DNA of 64,000 nt from positions 1-64,000 of the forward strand of contig CAIWBA010000291.1 in assembly GCA_903910765.1 (NCBI GenBank), read 5' to 3'. A program made the translations under genes and the position numbers. Every line of letters begins with the position of its first letter. The stretch's first letter is position 1. The notes under the pieces were generated by a model that was given only the letters and a program-made list of their open reading frames with translations, was not told the DNA's origin and made no database searches. Source of the stretch: an uncultured Bacteroidota bacterium. Lineage in GTDB: Bacteria; Bacteroidota; Bacteroidia; Chitinophagales; Chitinophagaceae. Of the stretch, positions 53,391 through 61,485 are shown piece after piece.

Positions 53391-55357
53391 TCAATTTCAA
53401 AACGGTCAGTCAGCTTTCTTAATAGATCTAATCTAACTGGGGTAGGTCTTTCAAATCCACCAAATGTTCTTAGGTAGATAAATGGTTGATTTGCAGTATT
53501 TCTGGTTGTATAGTCGCATTTAGCTAAAATACCCCAGTTGTTTTGATGATTTGCAATATAATAATGATCTCCAGCACGTGCTCTTAATTTATCATCTTCA
53601 GTAACTGGTGCTAATTGATATGCAACTAATCCCATTCCAACAAATGGACCCTCAACCTCTTTACCAGTAACCACATTAATTAAAACAATACCGTCAGGAT
53701 TAGTGGTTAACTCTCGTGGATTTTCAACAGATCGTATACCTGATCTACCTACTTTTTCAATTGCAACAAATACTGGAAGTCCAACCGCTCCTCTAAGACT
53801 TGACTGTTGAGGTTCGGTTAAGACTACAAATTTTGCAAAATCGCCAGTTCTGATTTTTTTAAGAAGTTCAATATTACCTAAAGTTTGACGATGTCTAACT
53901 ATATCCTTTAATTCAGCTCCACTAAAATCAAGTCTACCAAATAGTGCTTTATCACTAGCTCTTCCTAAGTTTTGAGAACGATCTCTTTGAATTCTTTCTC
54001 TTTCAGCCTCAACTTCAGCATCTCTGCGTTGCTGAATTGCTTCTGGTCTTAATCTAGCAGTGATATATTGTATACCGTTTGAAGTTAGGTTAACGTTATT
54101 TAGATCAGGTATATTATTAATATTTACTTTAACCCATTGTGATTTATTGTCAGTTGTTCGGGTATCACCAGCATTACTTGCAGTAAATTCACCATGCTCA
54201 ATTCTGATAGCATCATCAATAGATACAGCAATATATGTTCCATTTCGGCGGTCAGCAACATATCTAATAGGCAGAGTATTATAGTTTGCATCATATAAGT
54301 ATTGTTTAACTACAATAAAGTCTCCAACCGTCCATTCATTATCTGGCTCAGCACCATATTGTGCAATACGAGTTGCTAATCTTCTTCTGGTTTCAGCCTC
54401 TTCACGAGATAGTCTCTCTCTATCTATTGCCTCTTGGCGTTCTCTACGTTCTCTTTCAAGTCTTTCAGTTTCTGACCGAACTGAGTTAATTGCAGTTAAT
54501 CTTGCATTTGAAATACGACCATCAGCCGCTAGTGATGTTAAATATGTATCATCTAATTTTGTTAATAATGAATCCGGTAAAATTTCCAAAAGTTCATCAT
54601 CAATATCAAATTTATTGGGTTGAGTATTACGAACACCAATTGAGTCTGTAATAAATCTAGTGGCTACATTAATTTTCTCAGAGGTAGGTACTCCTTTATC
54701 CATTGCTAACCAGTTTGCTGCTCCAATTATTGCAAGAGCATCATCAACTGATGGAGTTCCATCTGGGTTTGCTTTATAATCTAACATTGACCCCCAAGCT
54801 TTATCCTTTTCTGAACTTCCACTTGAATTTGAAGAAATATAACCTGCATATTTTAATAGTGTTCTGTATAATTTATAACCTAATCCAGTACCTCTAATTG
54901 CTGGTGGAATTCCATCATTTGGAAAATGACTTCTTTGAAAAGAGTCAGGACCCTCTGTTTTAAAATGAATTGCATCATTATTAGTTGGGTAAATATCTCT
55001 CCATCTACCAAAATCATTTTTAGTTCGGGCTTCATCTAATTGTTTAGCCTCTTTAATCAGAGCAACAATTTGTGCAGGTAATTTTGGATAATAGTTTCTG
55101 GTATTATTAGGATTTTCCATTGTAATATCAGTTCTAACAACATTCTTAAATGCACGAGTTAGCTCAACTGCAACTTCTGCATAGGTTCTTCTAACTGGTT
55201 GATTTGCTGTTGCTGCGCGTCGGTCAACTGTACCTTGTCTAACTCTACCGATATGACTTCCAGAAAGTCGTTCAGGTCTCTTAACCCCCATTTCATCAAC
55301 TAGTCCATTCTGGTTAAAATTTGATTCATTAATTGCTTCTATAAAAGAATTTGCCAT
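53387..55357 (-). CDS. Large internal protein with GNAT-like segment
   Basis: A 656-residue protein with leader MANSFIEAINE ending in I-N-E, behind a late-type promoter at the usual 22 nt spacing. Residues about 150-185 (RGTGLGYKLYRTLLKYAGYI, then SSEKDKAWGSML) look like the acetyl-CoA loop of GNAT acetyltransferases, but the rest of the fold is not clear. A coiled, Arg/Glu-rich helix (about 290-330) precedes beta-rich parts with repeated WTVGDFIVVKQYL-like strands. I infer a virion-packaged protein, possibly modifying a host target. Confidence 0.5.
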   Translation of the reverse strand: MANSFIEAINESNFNQNGLVDEMGVKRPERLSGSHIGRVRQGTVDRRAATANQPVRRTYAEVAVELTRAFKNVVRTDITMENPNNTRNYYPKLPAQIVALIKEAKQLDEARTKNDFGRWRDIYPTNNDAIHFKTEGPDSFQRSHFPNDGIPPAIRGTGLGYKLYRTLLKYAGYISSNSSGSSEKDKAWGSMLDYKANPDGTPSVDDALAIIGAANWLAMDKGVPTSEKINVATRFITDSIGVRNTQPNKFDIDDELLEILPDSLLTKLDDTYLTSLAADGRISNARLTAINSVRSETERLERERRERQEAIDRERLSREEAETRRRLATRIAQYGAEPDNEWTVGDFIVVKQYLYDANYNTLPIRYVADRRNGTYIAVSIDDAIRIEHGEFTASNAGDTRTTDNKSQWVKVNINNIPDLNNVNLTSNGIQYITARLRPEAIQQRRDAEVEAERERIQRDRSQNLGRASDKALFGRLDFSGAELKDIVRHRQTLGNIELLKKIRTGDFAKFVVLTEPQQSSLRGAVGLPVFVAIEKVGRSGIRSVENPRELTTNPDGIVLINVVTGKEVEGPFVGMGLVAYQLAPVTEDDKLRARAGDHYYIANHQNNWGILAKCDYTTRNTANQPFIYLRTFGGFERPTPVRLDLLRKLTDRFEID

Positions 55358-55378
55358 ATTATGTAAAAAATACTTTTA

Positions 55379-55387
55379 GTTATTTAT
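55379..55387 (-). promoter_or_regulatory. T4-late-like promoter element ATAAATAAC
   Basis: Reverse complement of GTTATTTAT, 21 nt before the start at 55357; continues as TAAAA like several plus-strand copies. Confidence 0.55.
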
Positions 55388-55438
55388 TCATGAATCCGGT
55401 TAGATAATAGTAGTAGAAGACTTAAAAAGACCTTGACT

Positions 55439-56164
55439 ATGCAGAAACTCACATTTACTAAACACTCCATTCTAATTTCATTTTGGGATGACTCTTCTGA
55501 AAAATGGATTAATCGAGATATTGCTGAATCAAGTCCACCAATTACTTGGTACCTAGCATATGATGTCTATATAGAAAAGGATGTTACAATTAGAGATATT
55601 ATTACAATATTAACTCCATATGCTGAACAATTAAATTTTGTATTTATTGCATACCTTAGTGGAATGCAAATGGAGGATATTTTTATTGAGTTAATTAATA
55701 GTCCAGCTGAGGAACCTAATCTTAAAATTGATGCACTATGTATGTTATGGGTAGGTCAAGTAAAGAAGGAGCCAACTGCTGAGGATCCAACCTTAAATAC
55801 GGTTGCCACATTATTAGCTCTGGAAATTATTGATGAGGATGATGAAGACTCTGAAGATGAATTGCATATTATTTATGATATAACTGCAAATCAACTATTA
55901 GATACACCAGTTGTGCTTGACGATTTTTTAGAATATTATGATGATTCAAAAGATATTGAAGAGTCTGTATTTAGTGGAATATCAGGTTGGAAGTTTTTTG
56001 ATTTTATGAAAACTCTGCTAAATGAATTAGTCCTATATAGTTTCACAACTAATATTATTAAAAGAACTGATATAAGTACTGAACCAATTGGGACAACTGA
56101 ATTATTTAGGCACCTTGATGATTTAGATAAAGTCTTTAAAGATAAACCAACCAGACAAAACTAG
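55439..56164 (+). CDS. Acidic soluble protein, unknown
   Basis: A 241-residue protein; ATG 55439 is preferred to TTG 55433. It is very acidic in the middle (DEDDEDSEDE) with hydrophobic helices around it (LNFVFIAYLSGMQMEDIF). No domain recognised. The next gene starts 18 nt later behind its own -10-like element. Confidence 0.6.
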   Translation: MQKLTFTKHSILISFWDDSSEKWINRDIAESSPPITWYLAYDVYIEKDVTIRDIITILTPYAEQLNFVFIAYLSGMQMEDIFIELINSPAEEPNLKIDALCMLWVGQVKKEPTAEDPTLNTVATLLALEIIDEDDEDSEDELHIIYDITANQLLDTPVVLDDFLEYYDDSKDIEESVFSGISGWKFFDFMKTLLNELVLYSFTTNIIKRTDISTEPIGTTELFRHLDDLDKVFKDKPTRQN

Positions 56165-56172
56165 TAGTATAT
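56164..56172 (+). promoter_or_regulatory. -10-like element TAGTATATT
   Basis: TAGTATATTATAT lies at the end of the preceding gene, 10 nt before ATG 56183. A near match of the TAGTATAAT group. Confidence 0.35.
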
Positions 56173-56182
56173 TATATGTACT

Positions 56183-57193
56183 ATGAGATCAAAGAAAATA
56201 AAAACATTTTATAACACAAAGCAGGTTTTAGAAAATGATAAGACTTCTAATTATAGTAAGTCTCCATTGAAACCTAAATTACTTTTGGAATATTTAAAAA
56301 ACAAGAAATTAATTAACAATTTTTCAGTAACTGATGATTTTAGACCATTCACAAAGACTGATTTTAAAATGGCACATCACCAAAATTATGTTGATGATTT
56401 TTTTAATGGTATAGGTTTATGTAGTTCAAATTCATTAGCTTGGTCAAAACAGTTTGCTGAATCAGTTAGATACACAAATTCATCTCTATATTCAGCAATC
56501 AGACATTCAATCGTTAATCCAAAACAGGTTAGTTTCAGCCCAACTAGCGGATTCCACCATGCTGGTCCAGATAGAGGTAGAGGATTTTGTACATTTAGTG
56601 GACAAGTAATTGCATCGCTTAAAATCTATAATGAATTTGGATTAAGTGGAGCATATCTAGATTTAGATGGGCACTTTGGAAATTCAATAGAAGATAGTAG
56701 AGAATTTTGTAAAAAATTAAATAAAGCGGTTCCACCAAATTTTAATATTAATCCAGAAGGTTATGACTCTAGCTATTTAGCAAATCTTGCAACTTGGTTA
56801 GAGAGAACTAAATATGCAATACTATCAAATAGAATTCATTATGTAGTTTGGTGTCATGGAGCAGATTCTCATGCTGACGATAATTTAGGAAGACAGTGTA
56901 ATACTGAACACTGGATTGCATGTTCAACTCTTTTTTGGAAATGGGTAAAAGAAATGGATGGGTTACTTGGAAGACCATTACCAGTTTCATGTGCACTATT
57001 TGGTGGATATAGAGATGATGACTATAATTCTGTCCTTAGTTTACATACAGGTGACTTTGTAGAGTGCTTTAAAGAATTACTTGGAGTCGACGTTAAATAT
57101 ACTATAGAGGTACATCCTCGTCAAAAAATTGAGTATTATGACAATACTAGACTACGTAGAAAACGAAGATCTTTGGATAAAAAAGGCCGCTGA
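56183..57193 (+). CDS. HDAC-like deacetylase (arginase/HDAC fold)
   Basis: A 336-residue protein with every active-site motif of the class I/II deacetylase family: HHQNYVDDF near residue 65; TSGFHHAG with the His125/His126 pair; LDLDGHFGN with Asp162 and His164 as zinc ligands; CHGADSHADDNLG with Asp228 as the third ligand; and FGGY with catalytic-type Tyr276. Members act on acetyl-lysine or acetylated polyamines. Its target in infection is unknown; host or polymerase acetyl-lysine, or acetylpolyamine, are possible. The last 56 nt overlap the next gene. Confidence 0.8.
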   Translation: MRSKKIKTFYNTKQVLENDKTSNYSKSPLKPKLLLEYLKNKKLINNFSVTDDFRPFTKTDFKMAHHQNYVDDFFNGIGLCSSNSLAWSKQFAESVRYTNSSLYSAIRHSIVNPKQVSFSPTSGFHHAGPDRGRGFCTFSGQVIASLKIYNEFGLSGAYLDLDGHFGNSIEDSREFCKKLNKAVPPNFNINPEGYDSSYLANLATWLERTKYAILSNRIHYVVWCHGADSHADDNLGRQCNTEHWIACSTLFWKWVKEMDGLLGRPLPVSCALFGGYRDDDYNSVLSLHTGDFVECFKELLGVDVKYTIEVHPRQKIEYYDNTRLRRKRRSLDKKGR

Positions 57194-57338
57194 TCTTGAC
57201 AGTAACGGAATTACCTCAACCTATTGGCCAGAAGTTCTTTCAGTAATTGGGTATTTAGAATACAAGGAAAATTACGAAAGCTGCCAACAATTATGGCAAT
57301 ACTATACCGATATTTCTGGAGATAAAGAATCTAACTAA
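57138..57338 (+). CDS. Small helical protein overlapping the HDAC-like gene
   Basis: A 66-residue protein from ATG 57138 (a TTG at 57129 is also in frame). MTILDYVENEDLWIKKAADL and YESCQQLWQYYTDISG suggest a helical, acidic protein. It overlaps the HDAC-like gene by 56 nt in another frame and is followed by a terminator. Unknown. Confidence 0.55.
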   Translation: MTILDYVENEDLWIKKAADLDSNGITSTYWPEVLSVIGYLEYKENYESCQQLWQYYTDISGDKESN

Positions 57339-57340
57339 AC

Positions 57341-57371
57341 AAAAATAGCCCAATTGATTGGGCTATTTTTT
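57341..57371. terminator. Bidirectional Rho-independent terminator
   Basis: ATAGCCCAA, loop TTGA, TTGGGCTAT with five A before and T6 after. It lies between convergent genes (57338 and 57386) and suits both strands. Confidence 0.85.
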
Positions 57372-57385
57372 GTAAATAACATTAA

Positions 57386-57694
57386 TTAAGAATTAATTGC
57401 TTGATCTTTAACCGCTGGTTCAACTGTTTCAGTTGCTGCTGGTTTTTTACCATTCATAACATTTTTAACACCAAGTAAAGTTGCTCCAATCAAGGTAAAT
57501 GTAATTGCTTGAGTAATTACATCAATTGATTTACTAATCCATAACTTATCAATACATCCTAATAGAAAGCATGCACCTCCAATAAAGATAATATACAGAC
57601 CAGCAACTGAAGTACCTGAAGTTTTACCATTATCATTTGAAGTCATTTCACCAAATGAAAAACGTTTAACATCTCCGATTTTAGGAATTTGCAT
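57386..57694 (-). CDS. Small membrane protein, two helices
   Basis: A 102-residue protein with membrane segments at about 29-47 (VAGLYIIFIGGACFLLGCI) and 62-80 (AITFTLIGATLLGVK), a hydrophilic N-terminus and an Ala/Glu/Thr tail. This size and layout occur among holins, but nothing specific shows it. It follows the metalloprotease gene in the same direction. Confidence 0.5.
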   Translation of the reverse strand: MQIPKIGDVKRFSFGEMTSNDNGKTSGTSVAGLYIIFIGGACFLLGCIDKLWISKSIDVITQAITFTLIGATLLGVKNVMNGKKPAATETVEPAVKDQAINS

Positions 57695-57710
57695 AGTAGT
57701 TTATATTTTT

Positions 57711-58514
57711 TTAGTTGACGTAGTTATTGAGAGCAGTTTCAAGATCGTCAGTCTTTTCAAGTGTTGATGAAGGCTCTCCATAATATAATTCGTATCGATC
57801 TTCTAAAAGATCTGATGCATTTACTTCATTTTTAAGATTAAGTAATCTAATTCCAAACCAGTCAGCCTCCATTTCTTGGCGCTCATTATACTGAGAAGCT
57901 TGGTCGTATTTAGGAGCAGAGTGTTCTAATTCAAAATGTGCAATTTCATGAGCTTCAATTGCAAGTAGATGATCATTTGTTAAATTTTCTTTCTCAATTA
58001 TTACTCCATCCATATAAATTGTCTTTGACTCTAGGTCAGCAAATGCAATTCCTAAATAGTTAAAAATCTTTGCAAAATCTGCATATAGAGAATCTTCTGG
58101 CCAAAGGGCTATAATTGTCCAATCCTGGTCAAGTTTACTTTTCCATGCACTAGGTTCTGAACCTTCTGATAAATTATAACGCTTCATTTTTGAAGCACGT
58201 TGACCAGTTAGGTCTCTCCATAACTCTCGTATATCAGGTTGAGCTAAAGTATCCGCTTGTACCATTGAATAAAATTGATTATCTGAGTTCTGCATCATTG
58301 CGAACCATTCTTCTAGTGTTGGTTTCTTAGGTAGAGCTTCTATTCTAGGCTTTAGCCTGCGGAACATTGGAAACAACTCTGTTTCATATTTGTCACCAGT
58401 ATGTGGGTTTCTACCAAATTTACGATTAATACCAAGATCACTTAATTGCTTAAGAGGTCTTGGATGCTCAATATTTTCAGATACCCATGTATTAAAAGTT
58501 AAGATAGTTGTCAT
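57711..58514 (-). CDS. Zinc metalloprotease with targeting-like leader
   Basis: A 267-residue protein. HEIAH at residues 189-193 is the zinc site and EMEAD (214-218) the downstream acidic ligand region; the overall fold may be ImmA/M48-like. Leader MTTILTFNTWVSE ends in V-S-E. An N-terminal region of about 130 residues has no recognised domain. Head packaging followed by injection would allow cleavage of host or defence proteins at once after entry; this is an inference. The ATG is only 5 nt from a late-type promoter element. Confidence 0.7.
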   Translation of the reverse strand: MTTILTFNTWVSENIEHPRPLKQLSDLGINRKFGRNPHTGDKYETELFPMFRRLKPRIEALPKKPTLEEWFAMMQNSDNQFYSMVQADTLAQPDIRELWRDLTGQRASKMKRYNLSEGSEPSAWKSKLDQDWTIIALWPEDSLYADFAKIFNYLGIAFADLESKTIYMDGVIIEKENLTNDHLLAIEAHEIAHFELEHSAPKYDQASQYNERQEMEADWFGIRLLNLKNEVNASDLLEDRYELYYGEPSSTLEKTDDLETALNNYVN

Positions 58515-58519
58515 TCTGT

Positions 58520-58528
58520 TTTATTTAT
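58520..58528 (-). promoter_or_regulatory. T4-late-like promoter element ATAAATAAA, close to start
   Basis: Reverse complement of TTTATTTAT, 5 nt from ATG 58514. Back-to-back with the element at 58540. Confidence 0.4.
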
Positions 58529-58539
58529 CCCTAGCATAG

Positions 58540-58548
58540 ATAAATAAT
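58540..58548 (+). promoter_or_regulatory. T4-late-like promoter element ATAAATAAT
   Basis: It lies 16 nt before ATG 58565 and continues as AAAAAAA. Confidence 0.5.
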
Positions 58549-58564
58549 AAAAAAATTAATACAA

Positions 58565-59002
58565 ATGATTCATAAATATCAACAATGGATTGAGGAATCT
58601 GAAAAGGTTGAAGCGAATGAACAAGTTCCATCAACTACTCCAGAAGAACCTGCAGCAACTGATGCATCAGCTTTACCAGTTACAACTGAAATGCCAGCAG
58701 TAACTACTCCAGAAATTCCAACTGAAATCGTATCAGCTGAGTCTGAAATCGAAGAATACCATACTTTAGATAAAGCTCGTAGAGAGGCAATTAAAGCATT
58801 TAAAGAAAAGCAAAATGAATTTTTAGAAATTCCAATGGACATTCGTAAGAATCCAGTTGAAGAGGCTGACAAGACTAAAGTTGAAGAGTTAAAGGCAACC
58901 TTAATTGAACTTAATAAAACAATGAAATCGGCAATTGCTGACTGGAATAAATTTAATTCACAGGCACTTGGTCTTGAAGATGACGAAGATATTGAACCAT
59001 AA
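58565..59002 (+). CDS. Probable capsid-targeted acidic protein
   Basis: A 145-residue protein with leader MIHKYQQWIEE (I-E-E). The next about 55 residues are Pro/Thr/Val/Glu-rich and disordered; a helical C-terminal part follows (LDKARREAIKAFKEKQNEFL) and ends in acidic LEDDEDIEP. It shares direction with the next two leader-type genes. Confidence 0.6.
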   Translation: MIHKYQQWIEESEKVEANEQVPSTTPEEPAATDASALPVTTEMPAVTTPEIPTEIVSAESEIEEYHTLDKARREAIKAFKEKQNEFLEIPMDIRKNPVEEADKTKVEELKATLIELNKTMKSAIADWNKFNSQALGLEDDEDIEP

Positions 59003-59017
59003 AATAAACAAAAGGCT

Positions 59018-59278
59018 ATGTCAATTATAAAGAATTTTAAAGATTTTGTTAATGAAAGCTCAGATCAATCGGATTTATCAGAATCGGTAAATAGCCCAAG
59101 ATCTAAACTTCATAGAATAGTAAAAGGAATACTGGTAGCAGCTAGGAGTACTGCACATGATGCTAAAGAAAGAGAAGAAAAACTTGAAAAAGAATTGGAT
59201 GATCTTATGGATGAACACCCAGAATTTACTCCTGAAATGGTTGAAAAGATTCAAGATGATATTGCAAAAAATTTATAA
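59018..59278 (+). CDS. Probable capsid-targeted small helical protein
   Basis: An 86-residue protein. MSIIKNFKDFVNE is the clearest T4-like leader here. The remainder is basic then acidic, helical (SKLHRIVKGILVAARSTAHD, REEKLEKELDDLMDEHPE). No enzyme motif. It follows the acidic leader-type gene by 15 nt. Confidence 0.65.
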   Translation: MSIIKNFKDFVNESSDQSDLSESVNSPRSKLHRIVKGILVAARSTAHDAKEREEKLEKELDDLMDEHPEFTPEMVEKIQDDIAKNL

Positions 59279-59289
59279 GTTATACTAAA

Positions 59290-60078
59290 ATGCAATACCT
59301 ATTAGAGTATACTGAGTGGACAAACCACCGAGAACAAGAGATTAATGAAGATTGGGGATGGGACGACCTTGCTCATCTTGGAGTTGATGTGATAAGTGCA
59401 CTAGCTGATTCATGGGTTCCAGGTTCAGGAAGTATAATTGACTTAATTCATGCACTTTCATACTCTATTCAAGCAAGCTTTGCAAAGACGGATGCTGAAC
59501 AAGTTTCTTTAAATATGCAAGGTTTAATAACTCTAGCCTCAGTTGCTGCAATTAGTGGAGCTCAAGCTATTGCCGTTGCACTAAAAGCTCAAATTAAAAT
59601 TGTGATGGCTGCTTTTACTGAAGGTCTTTCCAATCCATCTGCTTTAAAATTAGCAAAAGCTGCTGCCCCAGAAGTTTCAGCTAAAATTAAGACTCTTCTT
59701 GGAATGGTTGAAAATATTGGCAAATGGGTAGGTCAAAAAATTAGAGAGTTTAAAAATTCTCAATTAGGAGAATGGCTTATTGGTAAATTTGGATCAATTG
59801 ATATTGCAATTACTAAATTAGGAGACTTAATAACTAAAAGTATTCCAGCATCAATTAATAAGTTTCTACAATTTCTAGCAAAACTTAATCCACTAAAATT
59901 AGGAGCACATGGATCAACTGGAGAAACTGGAGAGCTTCTACTTAAAACTGCTGCCAAACACTATGCAACTGCTAAGACTACAAATACTACGATTACTGCT
60001 CTAACCAATACACAGACTAAAACTAAGCAAGAAATTGCAGGTCTGGCTAAAAAACCTGAAGCCAAACCTACTACTTAA
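59290..60078 (+). CDS. Hydrophobic toxin-like internal protein
   Basis: A 262-residue protein with leader MQYLLEYTEWTNHREQEINE ending in I-N-E. Residues about 25-110 form a hydrophobic module (DDLAHLGVDVISALADSWVP, SGSIIDLIHALSYSIQASF, then LITLASVAAISGAQAIAVAL) like the pre-toxin segment of polymorphic toxins and the larger protein at 34645. The C-terminal helical half could be an effector or DNA-binding part. No catalytic motif. Confidence 0.55.
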   Translation: MQYLLEYTEWTNHREQEINEDWGWDDLAHLGVDVISALADSWVPGSGSIIDLIHALSYSIQASFAKTDAEQVSLNMQGLITLASVAAISGAQAIAVALKAQIKIVMAAFTEGLSNPSALKLAKAAAPEVSAKIKTLLGMVENIGKWVGQKIREFKNSQLGEWLIGKFGSIDIAITKLGDLITKSIPASINKFLQFLAKLNPLKLGAHGSTGETGELLLKTAAKHYATAKTTNTTITALTNTQTKTKQEIAGLAKKPEAKPTT

Positions 60079-60116
60079 TCGATCCGCTTATAATATTATA
60101 ATTAGAATAAAACAAG

Positions 60117-60141
60117 AAAAGCTGGATATTCCAGCTTTTTT
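60117..60141. terminator. Rho-independent terminator
   Basis: AAAAGCTGG, loop ATATT, CCAGCTTTTTT. It lies 39 nt after the gene ending at 60078; flanking A and T runs let it act in both directions. The following sequence to 60232 shows no gene. Confidence 0.85.
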
Positions 60142-60232
60142 AATGTGATCTGAGATGATATTAGTTACTGGTTAGATTACTATTGACATATTAGTTAAAT
60201 AGTGGTCAGTGTCATCCAATAAGTGGGATCCT

Positions 60233-60886
60233 CTATTTAGAGGTAAACTTATAACCTGTTAATTTCTCAACTTGGGCTTTTGTAACTTTCCAATGATCTA
60301 GTCCAACTGGTTTCTCTGGTGTATTATTGAAAATATAATACTCCCAAGTTTTGGTCTTTTTAACAAACAAGACTTTCCAACACTGAGTTGGTACAGAGGT
60401 TGTTCCAATCTTTTTTGCTGATCCTACTGATCCACACCAAACCATTACTGAATCATGTTCAATTGCAAGTTTTCTGGTTTTTTCTTCAAGTTTCTTCCAG
60501 TCACCAGCATTTAAGGAATGATATTGTGGTGCCATATTTGAGAAATAGAAACACTCAACTTGTAGAGTTGAACTACACTGATTATCTGCAGCTGGACACA
60601 TATGACCTCGGTCAGTTCCTGAACCTACATAGTCTGTCATAAGATCAGTTTCAGCTGGAAGTAATGGATCTGGAGCAAATTGATCTTTACGAGGAACCTT
60701 GGTAGTTGGGCACTCAAGACGGGCTCGTGTATCCCACCATTCAACTTTAAGAGAATAGTGTAACTGCTTACTATAATATGCAGTGTAACCTGTGTGTTCC
60801 AACTTGATTGGGCTAGGATTTGGAACTAAACTAGCAAACAGTAGTAAAGAAATTATTGCTACTGATAAAAATTTAAAAGTTTTCAT
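60233..60886 (-). CDS. Secreted DNA/RNA non-specific endonuclease
   Basis: A 217-residue NUC1/Serratia-type beta-beta-alpha-metal nuclease. A signal peptide (FKFLSVAIISLLLFASLV) opens it. DRGHM at residues 92-96 holds the catalytic His95, and Asn117 in SNMAPQYHSLNAGDWKKLEE is the metal ligand. It cuts DNA and RNA without sequence preference after export. It has no leader like the internal proteins. A late-type element lies 5 nt upstream. Confidence 0.85.
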   Translation of the reverse strand: MKTFKFLSVAIISLLLFASLVPNPSPIKLEHTGYTAYYSKQLHYSLKVEWWDTRARLECPTTKVPRKDQFAPDPLLPAETDLMTDYVGSGTDRGHMCPAADNQCSSTLQVECFYFSNMAPQYHSLNAGDWKKLEEKTRKLAIEHDSVMVWCGSVGSAKKIGTTSVPTQCWKVLFVKKTKTWEYYIFNNTPEKPVGLDHWKVTKAQVEKLTGYKFTSK

Positions 60887-60890
60887 ATTT

Positions 60891-60899
60891 TTTATTTAT
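60891..60899 (-). promoter_or_regulatory. T4-late-like promoter element ATAAATAAA, close to start
   Basis: Reverse complement of TTTATTTAT, 4 nt before ATG 60886; divergent from the -10-like element at 60922. Confidence 0.4.
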
Positions 60900-60921
60900 C
60901 AGGAAAATTTATTTAAAAGAG

Positions 60922-60930
60922 TAGTATATT
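60922..60930 (+). promoter_or_regulatory. -10-like element TAGTATATT
   Basis: It lies 24 nt before ATG 60955 of the CAP gene. Confidence 0.35.
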
Positions 60931-60954
60931 AATCTTAACCAAACTACCCTAATT

Positions 60955-61485
60955 ATGAAAACCTTAATCACAATTATATTTTTAAGTTTTGCAATTACAA
61001 TCAGTGCTCAAGATTCAGCAAATAAAATATTTTTAGAATTAGTAAATGCACATAGAGCAAAGCACGGATTGAAACCAGTAGAGTATTCAGCACTGTTAGA
61101 TTCAGCTGCAACTTTACATGTTAATTGGATGGTAGCTGCTAATAAATTAAGTCACTATGAATCTCCATTAACACCAGATGCAGTGTATTATGGAGATCCA
61201 TTAGAAAGAATTAAGAAATTTGCTGGAATTGAAAACTTTGATACACGATGGAGAAACCACTTCTATTCTGTATTTGAAAATGCGGCTGGTCCATTATTAT
61301 GCACAAATATTGATAGAGAGTCAATCACTCAAATATTTAACTTATGGGTTTCATCAAAAGGCCATAATAAAGCTCTCCTTGATCCAAAGGTAAATATTGC
61401 AGCATTTAATTTACACGGAAACTATAACAGTTTAATAAAACGGTATAGTGCATATTCAGCGTGTTTATTAGTAACTAAATTATAG
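60955..61485 (+). CDS. Secreted CAP/SCP-domain protein
   Basis: A 176-residue protein with a signal peptide (MKTLITIIFLSFAITISA, likely cut before QDS). FLELVNAHRAKHGLKPVEYS and LDSAATLHVNWMVAANKLSH give the CAP N-terminal motif, and SVFENAAG and FNLWVSSKGHNKALLDPKVN the central and C-terminal ones. CAP domains are known in phage and bacterial secreted proteins, functions vary. It is transcribed away from the nuclease gene. Its stop touches the stop of the convergent next gene. Confidence 0.8.
   Translation: MKTLITIIFLSFAITISAQDSANKIFLELVNAHRAKHGLKPVEYSALLDSAATLHVNWMVAANKLSHYESPLTPDAVYYGDPLERIKKFAGIENFDTRWRNHFYSVFENAAGPLLCTNIDRESITQIFNLWVSSKGHNKALLDPKVNIAAFNLHGNYNSLIKRYSAYSACLLVTKL

Noticed and set aside
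60142-60232. A small RNA in the gap after the terminator
   Set aside because: Only a short CCTC/GAGG hairpin at the end of the nuclease gene; no promoter or terminator defines an RNA.
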